From: an uncultured Bacilli bacterium
GTDB taxonomy: Bacteria > Bacillota_I > Bacilli_A > RFN20 > CAG-826
Length of the DNA: 38,749 nucleotides
NCBI GenBank assembly: GCA_944351395.1
Contig: CALVPP010000006.1
Location: 1-38,749 of the forward strand
Direction of reading: 5' to 3'
The notes under the pieces were generated by a model that had not been told where the DNA came from, made no database searches, and saw nothing but the letters and a program-made list of their open reading frames with translations. Shown in pieces: positions 8,352-17,320 of this stretch (position 1 is the first letter of the stretch; each line of letters begins with the position of its first letter). Both the position numbers and the translations under genes were made by a program.

Positions 8352-11120
8352 ATGCAAGAACAAAAGAATTCCAAGAAAAAAGTATTCAAAATAGCTTACG
8401 TTTATTTCGCTATCGGCCTATTTTTAGCCTTGCTCGCTATTTCGATGTGTCTTAATGTCGGTCCTATCGCTCAATACGTCAATTATGGCGTCGGTTATCT
8501 TTTCGGTAATTTTTTCTTTTTGCCTTGGGCTATCTTATTAATGCTTGGCTTCTATTTCATGTTTTTCATGAAAAATAGAAAAATTCCTCATAAAATTCTC
8601 AACTTTATTTCCTCTTTTTTAATAATTCTAGGCATCCTTACTTTATTATCTCTATTCGCATATTCTTTTGGGGAAGTGCCATATACTTTGGATAATTTTG
8701 TCGAAGTGTTCAATATGATTATCGGCGACGTTAATTCTGGTCCTATTAAACTTAGCACCTCTTTAGGTGGTGGTATCATCGGACACTCTCTCGCTAGCGT
8801 ATTTATTAACTTTCTCACATTAGGTGGAGCCTACGCTGTTACCTCTTTATTGATTTTAATTGGCTTAGTAATATTATTCATACCTCTCATCATTAAAGTT
8901 ATTAAAAAATCTCGTATGAATAGAAACGAAGATAAAAAGCAATCTTTACGTGAAGATAATTATCAAGACGTTAAAGATGATTCATTCACCTTTCCTACCA
9001 CATTAGGAGAAAGATTTAAAGAAGAAACAAATATTCATCAAACTTCTTATGATCTAAAACGTGAGATAGAAAATGATGAAAGTAATACTCCTATCACGAT
9101 GAAAGAAGATACTTTAAATCTCACATCTGATGAAAATATAATCACCCCCGTTTATAACCGTGCGGACGTCGATATGATTAATCGTCCATACATCATACGT
9201 GATGACCGTGGTCTAATCAAAGCACATCTCATCATTCCCGGGGCGAATAAATCAGTCTATGAGCCAAATAGAGTAAAAGAAGATGCGATAGTTGCTACGC
9301 CTAAAGTAGATGAAAATACTAATCTACATAACGAGATTAAAAATGATGTGATGAATGATCAATTTACACCAGATTTCATCACCCCATTAGCGAATCCTCA
9401 AGTAGAAGAAAATAAACCTTCCATTGAACGACCTGTCGAACACCTATTTACGAACGAGACGCGCGAAGCAGAAATAAAAATTGTGAATAAAGTAGAAGAG
9501 AATGTTACGCAAAATGAAACATATCTTACTCCTCCTCAACCCAAGGCTAAGCCACGTAAACCATACGTCTTCCCTGATGATAGTCTATTGAACGATTATG
9601 AAGTTGAAGATGCTTTGAAACAAAATCAAGAAGTAGCGGATTTACGCGTAGAGAAGATAAATGAAGTCTTTAATGATCTTCACGTCGGTGCACAAGTAGT
9701 GGGTTACACTATCGGTCCTAGCATCACTCGTTATGACGTTCTTACAAATCGAGATGTAACGGTCAATAACGTCGAAAAAGTCGTAAGAGATATCGCGATT
9801 AGATTAGATGGAACACTCGTGCGTTTTGAAGCTATTGTACGAGGTAAATCGACTTCCGGTCTTGAAATACCTAACGCTGTGACGACGACAGTGGCTTTTA
9901 AAGATGTATTTAATGCATTGAAACCTATCGAAGGGGACAAAAATAAATTATTCATTCCGTTCGGTAAAGATATATCTGGTAACGTCATCGGTGCTGATAT
10001 CGCTGAATTCCCTCACTTCCTCGTCGCAGGTGGTACTGGTTCAGGCAAGTCCGTCTATATTCATAGCGTACTTTTATCGTTACTCATGCGCAATAGACCC
10101 GAAGATTTAAAGATCATTTTAGTAGACCCTAAGCGTGTTGAAATGTCTAAATATAAAGATTTACCACATTTACTTTGTCCTATCGTCACCGAACCTGGTA
10201 AAGCTAAACTCGTCCTCGATAAATTAGTCGATGAAATGGAAAGACGTTATGATTTATTTACCGATGTCGGCGTGTCCGATATGGGACAATATAATGAATA
10301 TGCTCGAGAGAATGGTTTAGAACCTTTACCTTACATTCTCATCGTCGTCGATGAATACGCCGATTTAGTGCAAACGGTAAAAGAAGTACAAGCACCTATC
10401 ATGCGACTTGGACAAAAATCTCGTGCCGCTGGTATCCATATGCTCATCGCTACGCAAAGACCTTCCGTCAACGTCATCACTGGCGATATTAAAGCAAATA
10501 TTCAAGTGCGTGTCGCTTTAGCGACATCTAGTGCAACTGATTCGGTGACAATTTTAGGTGAAGGTGGGGCTGAATTACTATTAGGTAAAGGTGATATGCT
10601 CGTCGACTGTGCTCTCATTTCACGTGCTGGTCTAACGCGTCTACAAAGTGCTTTTGTCTCTAATCAAGAGATTTTAAGAGTAGTTAAATTTATTAAAGAT
10701 CAGATGGAACCTCAATATGATGAACGCTTCTTAAATCTCAAAGAGAAGAGCGTCGACACTAACGATTATAGCACTGCCTTCATGCAAGGCGGACGAAGTG
10801 GTGGATCACAAGAAAGAGATGAGATGTACGACATCGTCAAGGAAGCCGTGCAAGCTAGAGATTTTTGTTCGATTTCTTGGATTCAAAGAGAATTTGGTTT
10901 TGGATTCCCTCGCTCAGGTCGTATTTTTGCACAACTTAAACAAGATGGTATCGTCGCTAATGAACCAGATTCACCATCTTCTAATAAAGGTAGTCGTGTT
11001 CTCATTAAATCTAGTAATGTCATCAATATGGATGAACATCCTAATAATGAGGGGTTATCACCTATTAAGACATTAGATGATGATGATTCTTTTGATGATA
11101 TGAAGGGTGGAACGTATTGA
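8352..11120 (+). CDS. ftsK: DNA translocase FtsK/SpoIIIE
   Basis: This septal DNA pump clears and sorts chromosomes at division. The 922-residue protein has an N-terminal membrane region with about four helices (roughly 11-35, 50-73, 82-106, 150-182), then an acidic, Asn- and Glu-rich linker (about 190-410). The motor domain follows, with Walker A GGTGSGKS near 559-567, DEYADL near 666, and ATQRPS with a conserved arginine region. The C-terminal gamma winged helix (FGFGFPRSGRIFAQLKQDGIV) reads KOPS/SRS-like guide sequences. Placement after rnjB copies the Bacillus rnjB-spoIIIE order. The window cannot show whether the organism sporulates. AGGAAA lies about 10 bases before the ATG. Confidence 0.95.
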   Translation: MQEQKNSKKKVFKIAYVYFAIGLFLALLAISMCLNVGPIAQYVNYGVGYLFGNFFFLPWAILLMLGFYFMFFMKNRKIPHKILNFISSFLIILGILTLLSLFAYSFGEVPYTLDNFVEVFNMIIGDVNSGPIKLSTSLGGGIIGHSLASVFINFLTLGGAYAVTSLLILIGLVILFIPLIIKVIKKSRMNRNEDKKQSLREDNYQDVKDDSFTFPTTLGERFKEETNIHQTSYDLKREIENDESNTPITMKEDTLNLTSDENIITPVYNRADVDMINRPYIIRDDRGLIKAHLIIPGANKSVYEPNRVKEDAIVATPKVDENTNLHNEIKNDVMNDQFTPDFITPLANPQVEENKPSIERPVEHLFTNETREAEIKIVNKVEENVTQNETYLTPPQPKAKPRKPYVFPDDSLLNDYEVEDALKQNQEVADLRVEKINEVFNDLHVGAQVVGYTIGPSITRYDVLTNRDVTVNNVEKVVRDIAIRLDGTLVRFEAIVRGKSTSGLEIPNAVTTTVAFKDVFNALKPIEGDKNKLFIPFGKDISGNVIGADIAEFPHFLVAGGTGSGKSVYIHSVLLSLLMRNRPEDLKIILVDPKRVEMSKYKDLPHLLCPIVTEPGKAKLVLDKLVDEMERRYDLFTDVGVSDMGQYNEYARENGLEPLPYILIVVDEYADLVQTVKEVQAPIMRLGQKSRAAGIHMLIATQRPSVNVITGDIKANIQVRVALATSSATDSVTILGEGGAELLLGKGDMLVDCALISRAGLTRLQSAFVSNQEILRVVKFIKDQMEPQYDERFLNLKEKSVDTNDYSTAFMQGGRSGGSQERDEMYDIVKEAVQARDFCSISWIQREFGFGFPRSGRIFAQLKQDGIVANEPDSPSSNKGSRVLIKSSNVINMDEHPNNEGLSPIKTLDDDDSFDDMKGGTY

Positions 11121-11121
11121 T

Positions 11122-11436
11122 ATGGTAGGTATTGATATCACGCATATATCACGTTTTGAAAATCACCTCGATTTATGTATTAAAATTTTATCGTCTGAAG
11201 AAATATTAGAATTTAATGAGTCGCATAAACAAGCACAATATCTCGCTTCTCATTTTGCTTTAAAGGAAGCTTTTTTAAAAGCTAATAAATTAGGATTGGG
11301 CGGGATTGATTTGACAAAAATTAGCATTAAACATCATCGTTCAGGTGCACCATATATCGAAGTAGGAGGAGAAAGGTTTGAAGATTGTTCCCTAAGTCAT
11401 GATGGGGACGTCGTCATCGCTATTGTAAACATATGA
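11122..11436 (+). CDS. acpS: Holo-[acyl-carrier-protein] synthase AcpS
   Basis: AcpS moves 4'-phosphopantetheine from CoA onto acyl carrier protein. From the ATG at 11122 the protein is 104 residues and begins MVGIDITHISRFE, matching the family start with the magnesium-binding Asp in GIDIT. The second signature, HFALKEAFLKA, supplies the conserved Glu. A GTG at 11107 in frame would add five residues and overlap ftsK; the ATG fits the family better, with AAGGGTGG about 11 bases upstream. The gene begins one base after the ftsK stop and overlaps pulA by four bases (ATGA). It probably loads the housekeeping ACP, and possibly the carrier domain of the ligase at 31357-33372. Confidence 0.92.
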   Translation: MVGIDITHISRFENHLDLCIKILSSEEILEFNESHKQAQYLASHFALKEAFLKANKLGLGGIDLTKISIKHHRSGAPYIEVGGERFEDCSLSHDGDVVIAIVNI

Positions 11437-13580
11437 AAGATACATTTTTTAAAGCTAAACTCATCGCATGGAATAGAATAAGAGTCGTTTTATTCACTTC
11501 TTCGTTGATGGATGAAGATATGCGTTTTTGGATCGTCAAAGATTTTCATGAAGTCATCAATCTTAAATTAGAAAAAAGAACGTCTTTAAGTGGTGTTTCT
11601 TATTTTGAATTATCGCTTAAAAATGATTTAGAATTAGGTCATTTTTACAACGTTCACATCACCCAGTTTGGTTCTGATGCACTCGATGTGAGCGAAGCCT
11701 TAGATTTTGAAGATTTCGATGAAAAATTCCATTATGATGGGGATGATTTAGGCGCAATTTACCACGAAAATTATACGACATTCCGCGTCTATGCCCCGTT
11801 AGCGAATTCTTTATTTTTAAAATATCGAAGAAAAGATGAAAAAGAATGGTCTTTTCAATTGATGAATCGCGATGTAGGCGGCACTTATTTTACACGTCTA
11901 GAAGGCAATCAAGACGAGCTAGTTTATCGTTACATCGTCACGAATAATGGTGTGGTCAATGAAACGATTGACCCTTATGCCTTTAGTTCCTTAGCTAATG
12001 AAGATAGTAGCGTAGTCGTTAACATGAATAAATATATTCCTAATTTTCACGACGATAAATTACCACCATGTCCTCATTATACCGATGCGATAATTTATGA
12101 AGCACATGTAAGAGATCTAACATCCTCTAAAATGACCGATGTCGTGCATAAAGGAAAATTTAGGGGACTCATTGAAAAAGGTAGAAAAACGTTAGGCGGA
12201 CATCCTGCCGGATTCGATTATTTAATTAACTTAGGTTTTACGCATTTACAGCTTCAGCCAATTCAAGATTATAAAACGGTCGATGAATTAGAAACGGATC
12301 GACTATATAATTGGGGTTATGATCCAAGACAATACTTTGCTTTGGAAGGATCTTTTGCAAGCGATCCGAATGATGCGTACGCTCGCGTGAACGAATTTAA
12401 AGATGTCGTCAGTGCATTCCATCAATTAGGGATAAGAATTAATATTGATGTCGTCTATAATCACATGTTTGAAGATAGTTCTACTTCATTAGAAAAACTT
12501 GTCCCAAACTATTACTTTAGAAGGTACACGAATGGAAAATTAGCCAATGGGTCAGGATGTGGTAATGATTTTAATTCTAAGCGCGTAATGGCTAGAAAAC
12601 TCATTCTTGATTCTATAAAATTCCTCATCAAATATTATCATATTGACGGATTAAGATTTGATTTGATGGGCTTAATTGATATCGAAACGATGAATATGGT
12701 CGTGAAGATGTGTAAAGAAATGAAAAAAGACTTCATGATTTATGGTGAAGGTTGGAACATGATGACTGCACTTAAAGATGAAGAAAGAGCACATCACGAT
12801 AACGCTAGTATGATGCCTGATATTGCTTTCTTTAATGATGCCTTCCGCAATATTGTCGGTGGTGGTATAGGATATGATTTAAGAAGGCGCGGCTATGCTT
12901 TAGGTGAAGAAAGTTATCGCGAAGGATTTAAGTACGCTTATCTTGGTTCGACTTTAGATTATACTTATGCAAAACGTTTTCTAAACGCAAATCAATCATT
13001 AAATTATGTCGAATGTCACGACAACGAATGTTTTTACGATAAATTAGTCGCATGTTTAAAAGATGAAGATGAAGATGAGAATCATTATTTAGACCGCATT
13101 AAGATGACTAACGCTATTATAGCTTTATCATTTGGTGTGCCATTTTACCATATGGGGCAAGAAATTGGTCAGACCAAAAGAGGTAATGGGAATACTTATA
13201 ATGCTGGTGATAAATTTAATAGGCTCGATTATAAACTCCTCGATGAAAGATGGGAGATGATCAACCATTTTAAATCCATTAACTACATACGTAAACTCAT
13301 CAACGAATTACGAGTTTACGATCCAAAAATTATCGAAGAAATGGTCGAATTTGAAGATCTTCCTAATGGAGCGCTTATCGTAGATTATGGAAACCATATT
13401 CCACAATTTACCTCCTTCAAAGTTTTTATAAATCCGAGTGATGAAACGATTTATCATGAACTTGATGATTATCATCAAGTTTTACTTACTACTTCTGGGT
13501 ATGTTAAAAAGAGCGATATTCATATGAAACATATCATAATCACACCTCGTTCATGTACAGTTTTAGTACGCTATAAATAA
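11433..13580 (+). CDS. pulA: Type I pullulanase (alpha-1,6 debranching enzyme)
   Basis: This glycoside hydrolase 13 enzyme cuts alpha-1,6 branches of glycogen, pullulan or maltodextrins. The 715-residue protein has N-terminal beta modules (about 1-210, including a CBM48-like part) and a TIM barrel. It shows the type I signature YNWGYDP (292-298), DVVYNH (339-344), GLRFDLMG with nucleophile Asp410, YGEGW with acid/base Glu439, and ECHDN (about 527-531). There is no signal peptide, so it works inside the cell, probably on stored glycogen or imported maltodextrins. It overlaps acpS by ATGA, so it is coupled to a functionally unrelated operon. No other glycogen genes are in the window. Confidence 0.95.
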   Translation: MKDTFFKAKLIAWNRIRVVLFTSSLMDEDMRFWIVKDFHEVINLKLEKRTSLSGVSYFELSLKNDLELGHFYNVHITQFGSDALDVSEALDFEDFDEKFHYDGDDLGAIYHENYTTFRVYAPLANSLFLKYRRKDEKEWSFQLMNRDVGGTYFTRLEGNQDELVYRYIVTNNGVVNETIDPYAFSSLANEDSSVVVNMNKYIPNFHDDKLPPCPHYTDAIIYEAHVRDLTSSKMTDVVHKGKFRGLIEKGRKTLGGHPAGFDYLINLGFTHLQLQPIQDYKTVDELETDRLYNWGYDPRQYFALEGSFASDPNDAYARVNEFKDVVSAFHQLGIRINIDVVYNHMFEDSSTSLEKLVPNYYFRRYTNGKLANGSGCGNDFNSKRVMARKLILDSIKFLIKYYHIDGLRFDLMGLIDIETMNMVVKMCKEMKKDFMIYGEGWNMMTALKDEERAHHDNASMMPDIAFFNDAFRNIVGGGIGYDLRRRGYALGEESYREGFKYAYLGSTLDYTYAKRFLNANQSLNYVECHDNECFYDKLVACLKDEDEDENHYLDRIKMTNAIIALSFGVPFYHMGQEIGQTKRGNGNTYNAGDKFNRLDYKLLDERWEMINHFKSINYIRKLINELRVYDPKIIEEMVEFEDLPNGALIVDYGNHIPQFTSFKVFINPSDETIYHELDDYHQVLLTTSGYVKKSDIHMKHIIITPRSCTVLVRYK

Positions 13581-13653
13581 TTTAAGACTTATTCCATTTT
13601 CTCCATTTTAAAATAAGTTTTGTCTACTTAATGTTTGAAATGGAGGAAGAACT

Positions 13654-13935
13654 ATGTTATGTAACATCATCATGTGCGGTAGGCTTGGGGAAGTCTTTCG
13701 CGAACATTTTCGTTTTTTAGAATTTGATCGTCTGCTCATGAGCGGGAGAACACCAATCATCGACAAGATACCAATTGCCAGTTGGGATTTATCTAAAGAT
13801 TCATTTCTTTTCAAAATGAAGACAGGCGCTCTTGTCATCGTGAGTGGAAGATTACAAAGGGAAGAGGAAATTGGATTATATGTCGTAAGTGAATCGCTAC
13901 ATTATCTTGGCGAAAGAAATTTAAAAGAGATATAA
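13654..13935 (+). CDS. SSB-like OB-fold mini-protein
   Basis: This 93-residue protein resembles a shortened single-stranded DNA-binding protein. It has an SSB-like first strand (NIIMCGRLGEV), the block IPIASW..., then FKMKTGALVIVSGRLQREEE and GLYVVSESLHYLGE. The last part mirrors the SSB pattern of a conserved Trp, K-G-(S/A)-L-V-x-V-x-G-R-L-Q, and V-x-x-S-x-x-x-L. The middle beta hairpin is reduced and there is no acidic C-terminal tip for partner proteins. A good GGAGG lies 7 bases before the ATG. It could bind single-stranded DNA in transformation or repair, or be a degenerate paralogue. The plsC promoter overlaps its stop codon. The SSB likeness is by motif only. Confidence 0.65.
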   Translation: MLCNIIMCGRLGEVFREHFRFLEFDRLLMSGRTPIIDKIPIASWDLSKDSFLFKMKTGALVIVSGRLQREEEIGLYVVSESLHYLGERNLKEI

Positions 13936-13936
13936 T
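13907..13936 (+). promoter_or_regulatory. Leaderless promoter of plsC
   Basis: TTGGCG (13907-13912), an 18-base spacer and a perfect TATAAT (13931-13936) lie inside the end of the SSB-like gene. The plsC ATG at 13943 is 6 bases after the -10, so transcription should begin at or next to the start codon. No ribosome site is present. Confidence 0.65.
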
Positions 13937-13942
13937 AATGCC

Positions 13943-14707
13943 ATGTGGCGTTATATTAAAGGTCTATTAGTCTGTGGTCCAATCATCATCTACGCTTACT
14001 TTGCTTGGATGATAAGGTATGCTAGGCATCCAGAAAAGTACCCACTTGAAAAAAGATATTATAAAGCACGTAAACTTATACGTCTCGTTTCTAAATGGTT
14101 AAGAGTTGATTATCAAATTAAGAACTATGAATTACTTAATAGTTTTGATAAACCTTTTATTTTAGTCGGTAATCATCGCAGCGATTATGATGCTTTGCTC
14201 TACATCGCCTTAAGCGAAAAACCTATTACGTTTGTCGCCAAAAAAGAAATTAAAAAATTTCCATTCATTGGTAAAATCGTAAAAGCGATCGGTGGCGTCT
14301 TCATCGATCGTGAAGACATTAGACAACAACTTAAAATAATTAAACAAGTGGAAGAGTCTTTAAATGTCGAAAAAAATCTTTCATGGGTCATTTTCCCAGA
14401 AGGTACACGTAATAAGAATCCTGATGAAACACCTCTACTAGATTTTCACCCTGGATCTTTTAAAATTTATCAAAAGACCGACGCACCTTTGCTTTATTGT
14501 GCACTTTATGGAACGGAAAGGGTATTTAAAACAAAGCATTACAAAAAATATCCTTGCACTGGTGAAGTATTTGGTCCGATGGAAGATGAATTTAAAAATT
14601 TATCGACTGTCGAAATGGCTAAAACTATCCAAAATTCCATCTTGGAACATCTCCCAATTTTAAAAGAAAGAGATGAAAACATTTTAAAAAGTTTTAATAA
14701 GAAATAA
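13943..14707 (+). CDS. plsC: 1-acyl-sn-glycerol-3-phosphate acyltransferase (PlsC family)
   Basis: PlsC adds the second acyl chain to lysophosphatidic acid at the membrane. The 254-residue protein starts with a membrane segment (about 7-23). It carries the catalytic HX4D motif in GNHRSDYDALLY, then VFIDRED, then FPEGTRNK for glycerol-phosphate binding. Length and order fit the LPLAT/PlsC family. It starts 7 bases after the SSB-like stop but has its own TATAAT with no Shine-Dalgarno site. The 3' end meets the convergent methyltransferase gene four bases away. Acyl donor specificity (acyl-ACP or acyl-CoA) cannot be read from the sequence. Confidence 0.92.
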   Translation: MWRYIKGLLVCGPIIIYAYFAWMIRYARHPEKYPLEKRYYKARKLIRLVSKWLRVDYQIKNYELLNSFDKPFILVGNHRSDYDALLYIALSEKPITFVAKKEIKKFPFIGKIVKAIGGVFIDREDIRQQLKIIKQVEESLNVEKNLSWVIFPEGTRNKNPDETPLLDFHPGSFKIYQKTDAPLLYCALYGTERVFKTKHYKKYPCTGEVFGPMEDEFKNLSTVEMAKTIQNSILEHLPILKERDENILKSFNKK

Positions 14708-14711
14708 TTTT

Positions 14712-15947
14712 TCAATATTTTTTTCTTAATCCTTTGGGGTAAAGATTTTGCATCTTACCTTTTTTTATCTTAGCTAATCCTAAAGGAATATTTTGGTAGG
14801 TAAATACGATATCACCATCGATGTTTAAACAAGGAAAAGTTTGACCTTCTAAATACTGTTTAGTTTTTTCTAATGATAGGGGAATACGTATCAATTCATC
14901 ACTTGTCTTTGCGTAATGATGCGCTAGACGATAGACTTTATTAATTTTTTCTTCTTTGAGGACATTAGGTCTAACGATGTGAAAATATCTTTGAACTAAT
15001 TCAATTCTTTCATCGGTTAAATAAATATTGTCGTTCATCTTAAATGATACGAGTTTTGCGGGCTTTTCTTTCTTTAAAATACCATCTTTTACGAGTTTAG
15101 CGATGAAATGTCCCTCACCAAGATGATGTTCATAGAAGATGTGAATGGCTTCTTTCATATTTGTATGATGATAAAATTTATTTTCTTTATCTATCATGAC
15201 TAGATGCATGTCATCATGTTTATTTAAGAACGTTAAAACCCGATCTTCGTCTTCTTCATAATCAAAAGAACAGGTCGAGTAGATAATCGTACCGCCTGGC
15301 TTTAATAATTGGTACGCTTTATCAAGAAGAGCGTCTTGTAAAGGCAAAAGTCTTTTTACCTTATTGATAGTAAAATCGTCTTGCATTTTCTTTTCTTTTC
15401 TAAACATGCCGGTACCAGAACATGGTGCGTCTAATATTATTTTGTCAAATTGAATATTTTTAGTTTGTTCTTTTGTTAAATCGTCACAAGTAATAATAAT
15501 GTTTGATATTCCTAGACGTTCGACGTTTTTCATCATCTCTAAAGTACGCGATAACGATACGTCATTACTCACTATAAGTCCCTTGCCTTGCATCTTTATT
15601 GAGGTAGCAATGCTTTTTCCACCTGGAGCAGCACACATATCGAGAATTAAATCATCAGGTTGTGCATCTAAAAAATATGGGACGAGTAAAGCACTAGGAT
15701 CAAGAATATAAAACGCACCAATATCGTGTAAGATTGTTTTACCTAAAGATAATTTAGATTTTTCATCTATAAGAGCGTTAGTACAAAAAGGATGTTCCTT
15801 GAGAGACGGAAATAAAGATTTTAAATATTCTTTATCGATCTTTTTATCATCAAAAACGATTGCACGATTCGGAGGTAGAGCTAAATCTTCTTCTAATCGT
15901 TTGATAACACTATCTTCGTATTGTCCTTTTAAAAATTCATAAATCAT
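14712..15947 (-). CDS. rsmF: RsmF/NOP2-type rRNA cytosine-C5 methyltransferase
   Basis: This SAM-dependent enzyme probably makes m5C in 16S rRNA. The 411-residue product has an N-terminal NOP2/Sun region (about 1-100), the SAM motif LDMCAAPGGKS (about 103-113), DAPCSGTGMFRKE with one catalytic Cys, and STCSF with the second Cys. The C-terminal part (about 330-411) ends in NIPLGLAKIKKGKMQNLYPKGLRK, the RsmF-type PUA-like RNA-binding tail. The closely related RsmB is less likely because that tail is present and the NusB-like N-terminus is absent. It is divergent from pdp and convergent with plsC. The start has no Shine-Dalgarno site. Confidence 0.88.
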   Translation of the reverse strand: MIYEFLKGQYEDSVIKRLEEDLALPPNRAIVFDDKKIDKEYLKSLFPSLKEHPFCTNALIDEKSKLSLGKTILHDIGAFYILDPSALLVPYFLDAQPDDLILDMCAAPGGKSIATSIKMQGKGLIVSNDVSLSRTLEMMKNVERLGISNIIITCDDLTKEQTKNIQFDKIILDAPCSGTGMFRKEKKMQDDFTINKVKRLLPLQDALLDKAYQLLKPGGTIIYSTCSFDYEEDEDRVLTFLNKHDDMHLVMIDKENKFYHHTNMKEAIHIFYEHHLGEGHFIAKLVKDGILKKEKPAKLVSFKMNDNIYLTDERIELVQRYFHIVRPNVLKEEKINKVYRLAHHYAKTSDELIRIPLSLEKTKQYLEGQTFPCLNIDGDIVFTYQNIPLGLAKIKKGKMQNLYPKGLRKKY

Positions 15948-15963
15948 ACACTATTTAAATTCT

Positions 15964-15991
15964 ATTATAAGACATAACAATTTGGTATAAT
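15964..15991. promoter_or_regulatory. Divergent promoters between rsmF and pdp
   Basis: On the plus strand TGGTATAAT (15983-15991) is an extended -10 for pdp. On the minus strand TATAAT (15969-15964) lies 16 bases before the rsmF start. The two -10 boxes are only 16 bases apart, so RNA polymerase probably cannot occupy both at once. Confidence 0.55.
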
Positions 15992-16014
15992 TTAAGACGA
16001 AAGAGGTATTTTAT

Positions 16015-17319
16015 ATGCGCATGGTTGATATTATCATCAAAAAACGTGATGGACACATTTTAAGCAAAGAAGAAATTCATTTTTTTATAAAAGGATATGT
16101 CGATGGTGCAATTCCAGATTATCAAGTTAGTGCCTTGTTGATGGCTATTTTAGATCACGGAATGAACATGGAAGAAACCGTTACATTAACTGATGAAATG
16201 CTTCATAGCGGCGATGTTATGGATTTAAGTGCAATTGCTGGCCACAAAGTGGATAAACATTCGACAGGTGGTGTAGGTGATAAAACTTCTTTAGTCTTAG
16301 GACCATTAGTCGCTTCAAGAGGCGCAAAACTAGCCAAAATGAGCGGTAGAGGCTTAGGACATACTGGCGGAACGCTCGACAAAATGGAATCCATTCCAGG
16401 CATGCGTATTTCTGTTTCTAACGAACATTTTATTCGCCAAGTAAATCAAATTGGTATCGCTATCGTCGGTCAAACGGGATTACTCGTACCTGCTGATAAA
16501 AAACTATACGCGTTAAGAGATGTAACTGGTACAGTTGAATCATTGCCTCTCATTGCAAGTAGCATCATGTCAAAAAAACTCGCCAGTGGAAGCGATTCCA
16601 TTTTACTCGATGTCAAATTTGGCCAAGGTGCATTCATGAAGACTTTAGATGACGCTCGCGAATTAGCGAAGACGATGGTTGCGATTGGTCATAATTTAGG
16701 TCGCGACACGCGTGCTATTCTCACTGATATGGATCAGCCTCTAGGCTATGCTGTTGGAAATGCTTTAGAAGTGAAGGAAGCAATTGATACTTTAAAAGGA
16801 CACGGTCCTAAAGATTTAGTCGAATTGTGTTTAGAAGCTGGCGCTATTATGCTCATGCAAGCTGGAGTTTATAAAGACCACGATAGTGCGATTAAAGCAT
16901 TACAAGAATCATTAGATAATGGTGATGCCTTTAATAAATTAAAAGAGATGGTCGATTGGCAGGGCGGCGATGTTAGTTATATCGAAAATCCTAATAAATT
17001 CCCTCTCGCAAAACATATCGTCGAAGTAAAATCTGATGTCGCAGGACATATCGCTAGAATTGACGCTTTGATGATTGGTGAAAGCGCTATGCGCTTAGGT
17101 GCAGGCAGAGAAAAATTAGAAGATAAAATAGATATGAGTGCTGGTATCGTCTTAAATAAAAAGATCGGTGATACTATCGAAGTTGGTGAGACCTTATGTA
17201 CGATCCATACGAATATCGAAAATTATGATTCTATCATTGAAGATGTGAAAAAGGCGTTCATCATTAAAAAAGAGGTAGTAAAAGTACCTCCTATCATTCA
17301 CGAATATATCGCCAAATAA
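16015..17319 (+). CDS. pdp: Pyrimidine-nucleoside phosphorylase
   Basis: This enzyme splits uridine, deoxyuridine or thymidine with phosphate to give a free base and a sugar 1-phosphate. The 434-residue protein fits the thymidine/pyrimidine phosphorylase family. The signature SGRGLGHTGGTLDKMES lies near 110-126, with DKHSTGGVGDKTS near 83-95 and a C-terminal PYNP-type domain after about residue 340. AGAGG sits 8 bases before the first ATG (16015) and 14 before a second (16021), favouring the first. The substrate range may be broad, as in Bacillus Pdp, or thymidine-specific. With the two secreted nucleases in this window it would suit nucleoside salvage. It ends one base from the convergent rarA. 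Confidence 0.95.
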   Translation: MRMVDIIIKKRDGHILSKEEIHFFIKGYVDGAIPDYQVSALLMAILDHGMNMEETVTLTDEMLHSGDVMDLSAIAGHKVDKHSTGGVGDKTSLVLGPLVASRGAKLAKMSGRGLGHTGGTLDKMESIPGMRISVSNEHFIRQVNQIGIAIVGQTGLLVPADKKLYALRDVTGTVESLPLIASSIMSKKLASGSDSILLDVKFGQGAFMKTLDDARELAKTMVAIGHNLGRDTRAILTDMDQPLGYAVGNALEVKEAIDTLKGHGPKDLVELCLEAGAIMLMQAGVYKDHDSAIKALQESLDNGDAFNKLKEMVDWQGGDVSYIENPNKFPLAKHIVEVKSDVAGHIARIDALMIGESAMRLGAGREKLEDKIDMSAGIVLNKKIGDTIEVGETLCTIHTNIENYDSIIEDVKKAFIIKKEVVKVPPIIHEYIAK

Positions 17320-17320
17320 T

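Noticed and set aside
13585-13625. Imperfect hairpin ACTTATT/AATAAGT after pulA as a terminator
   Set aside because: AT-only stem, an 18-base loop and only three T's after it; too weak to call.
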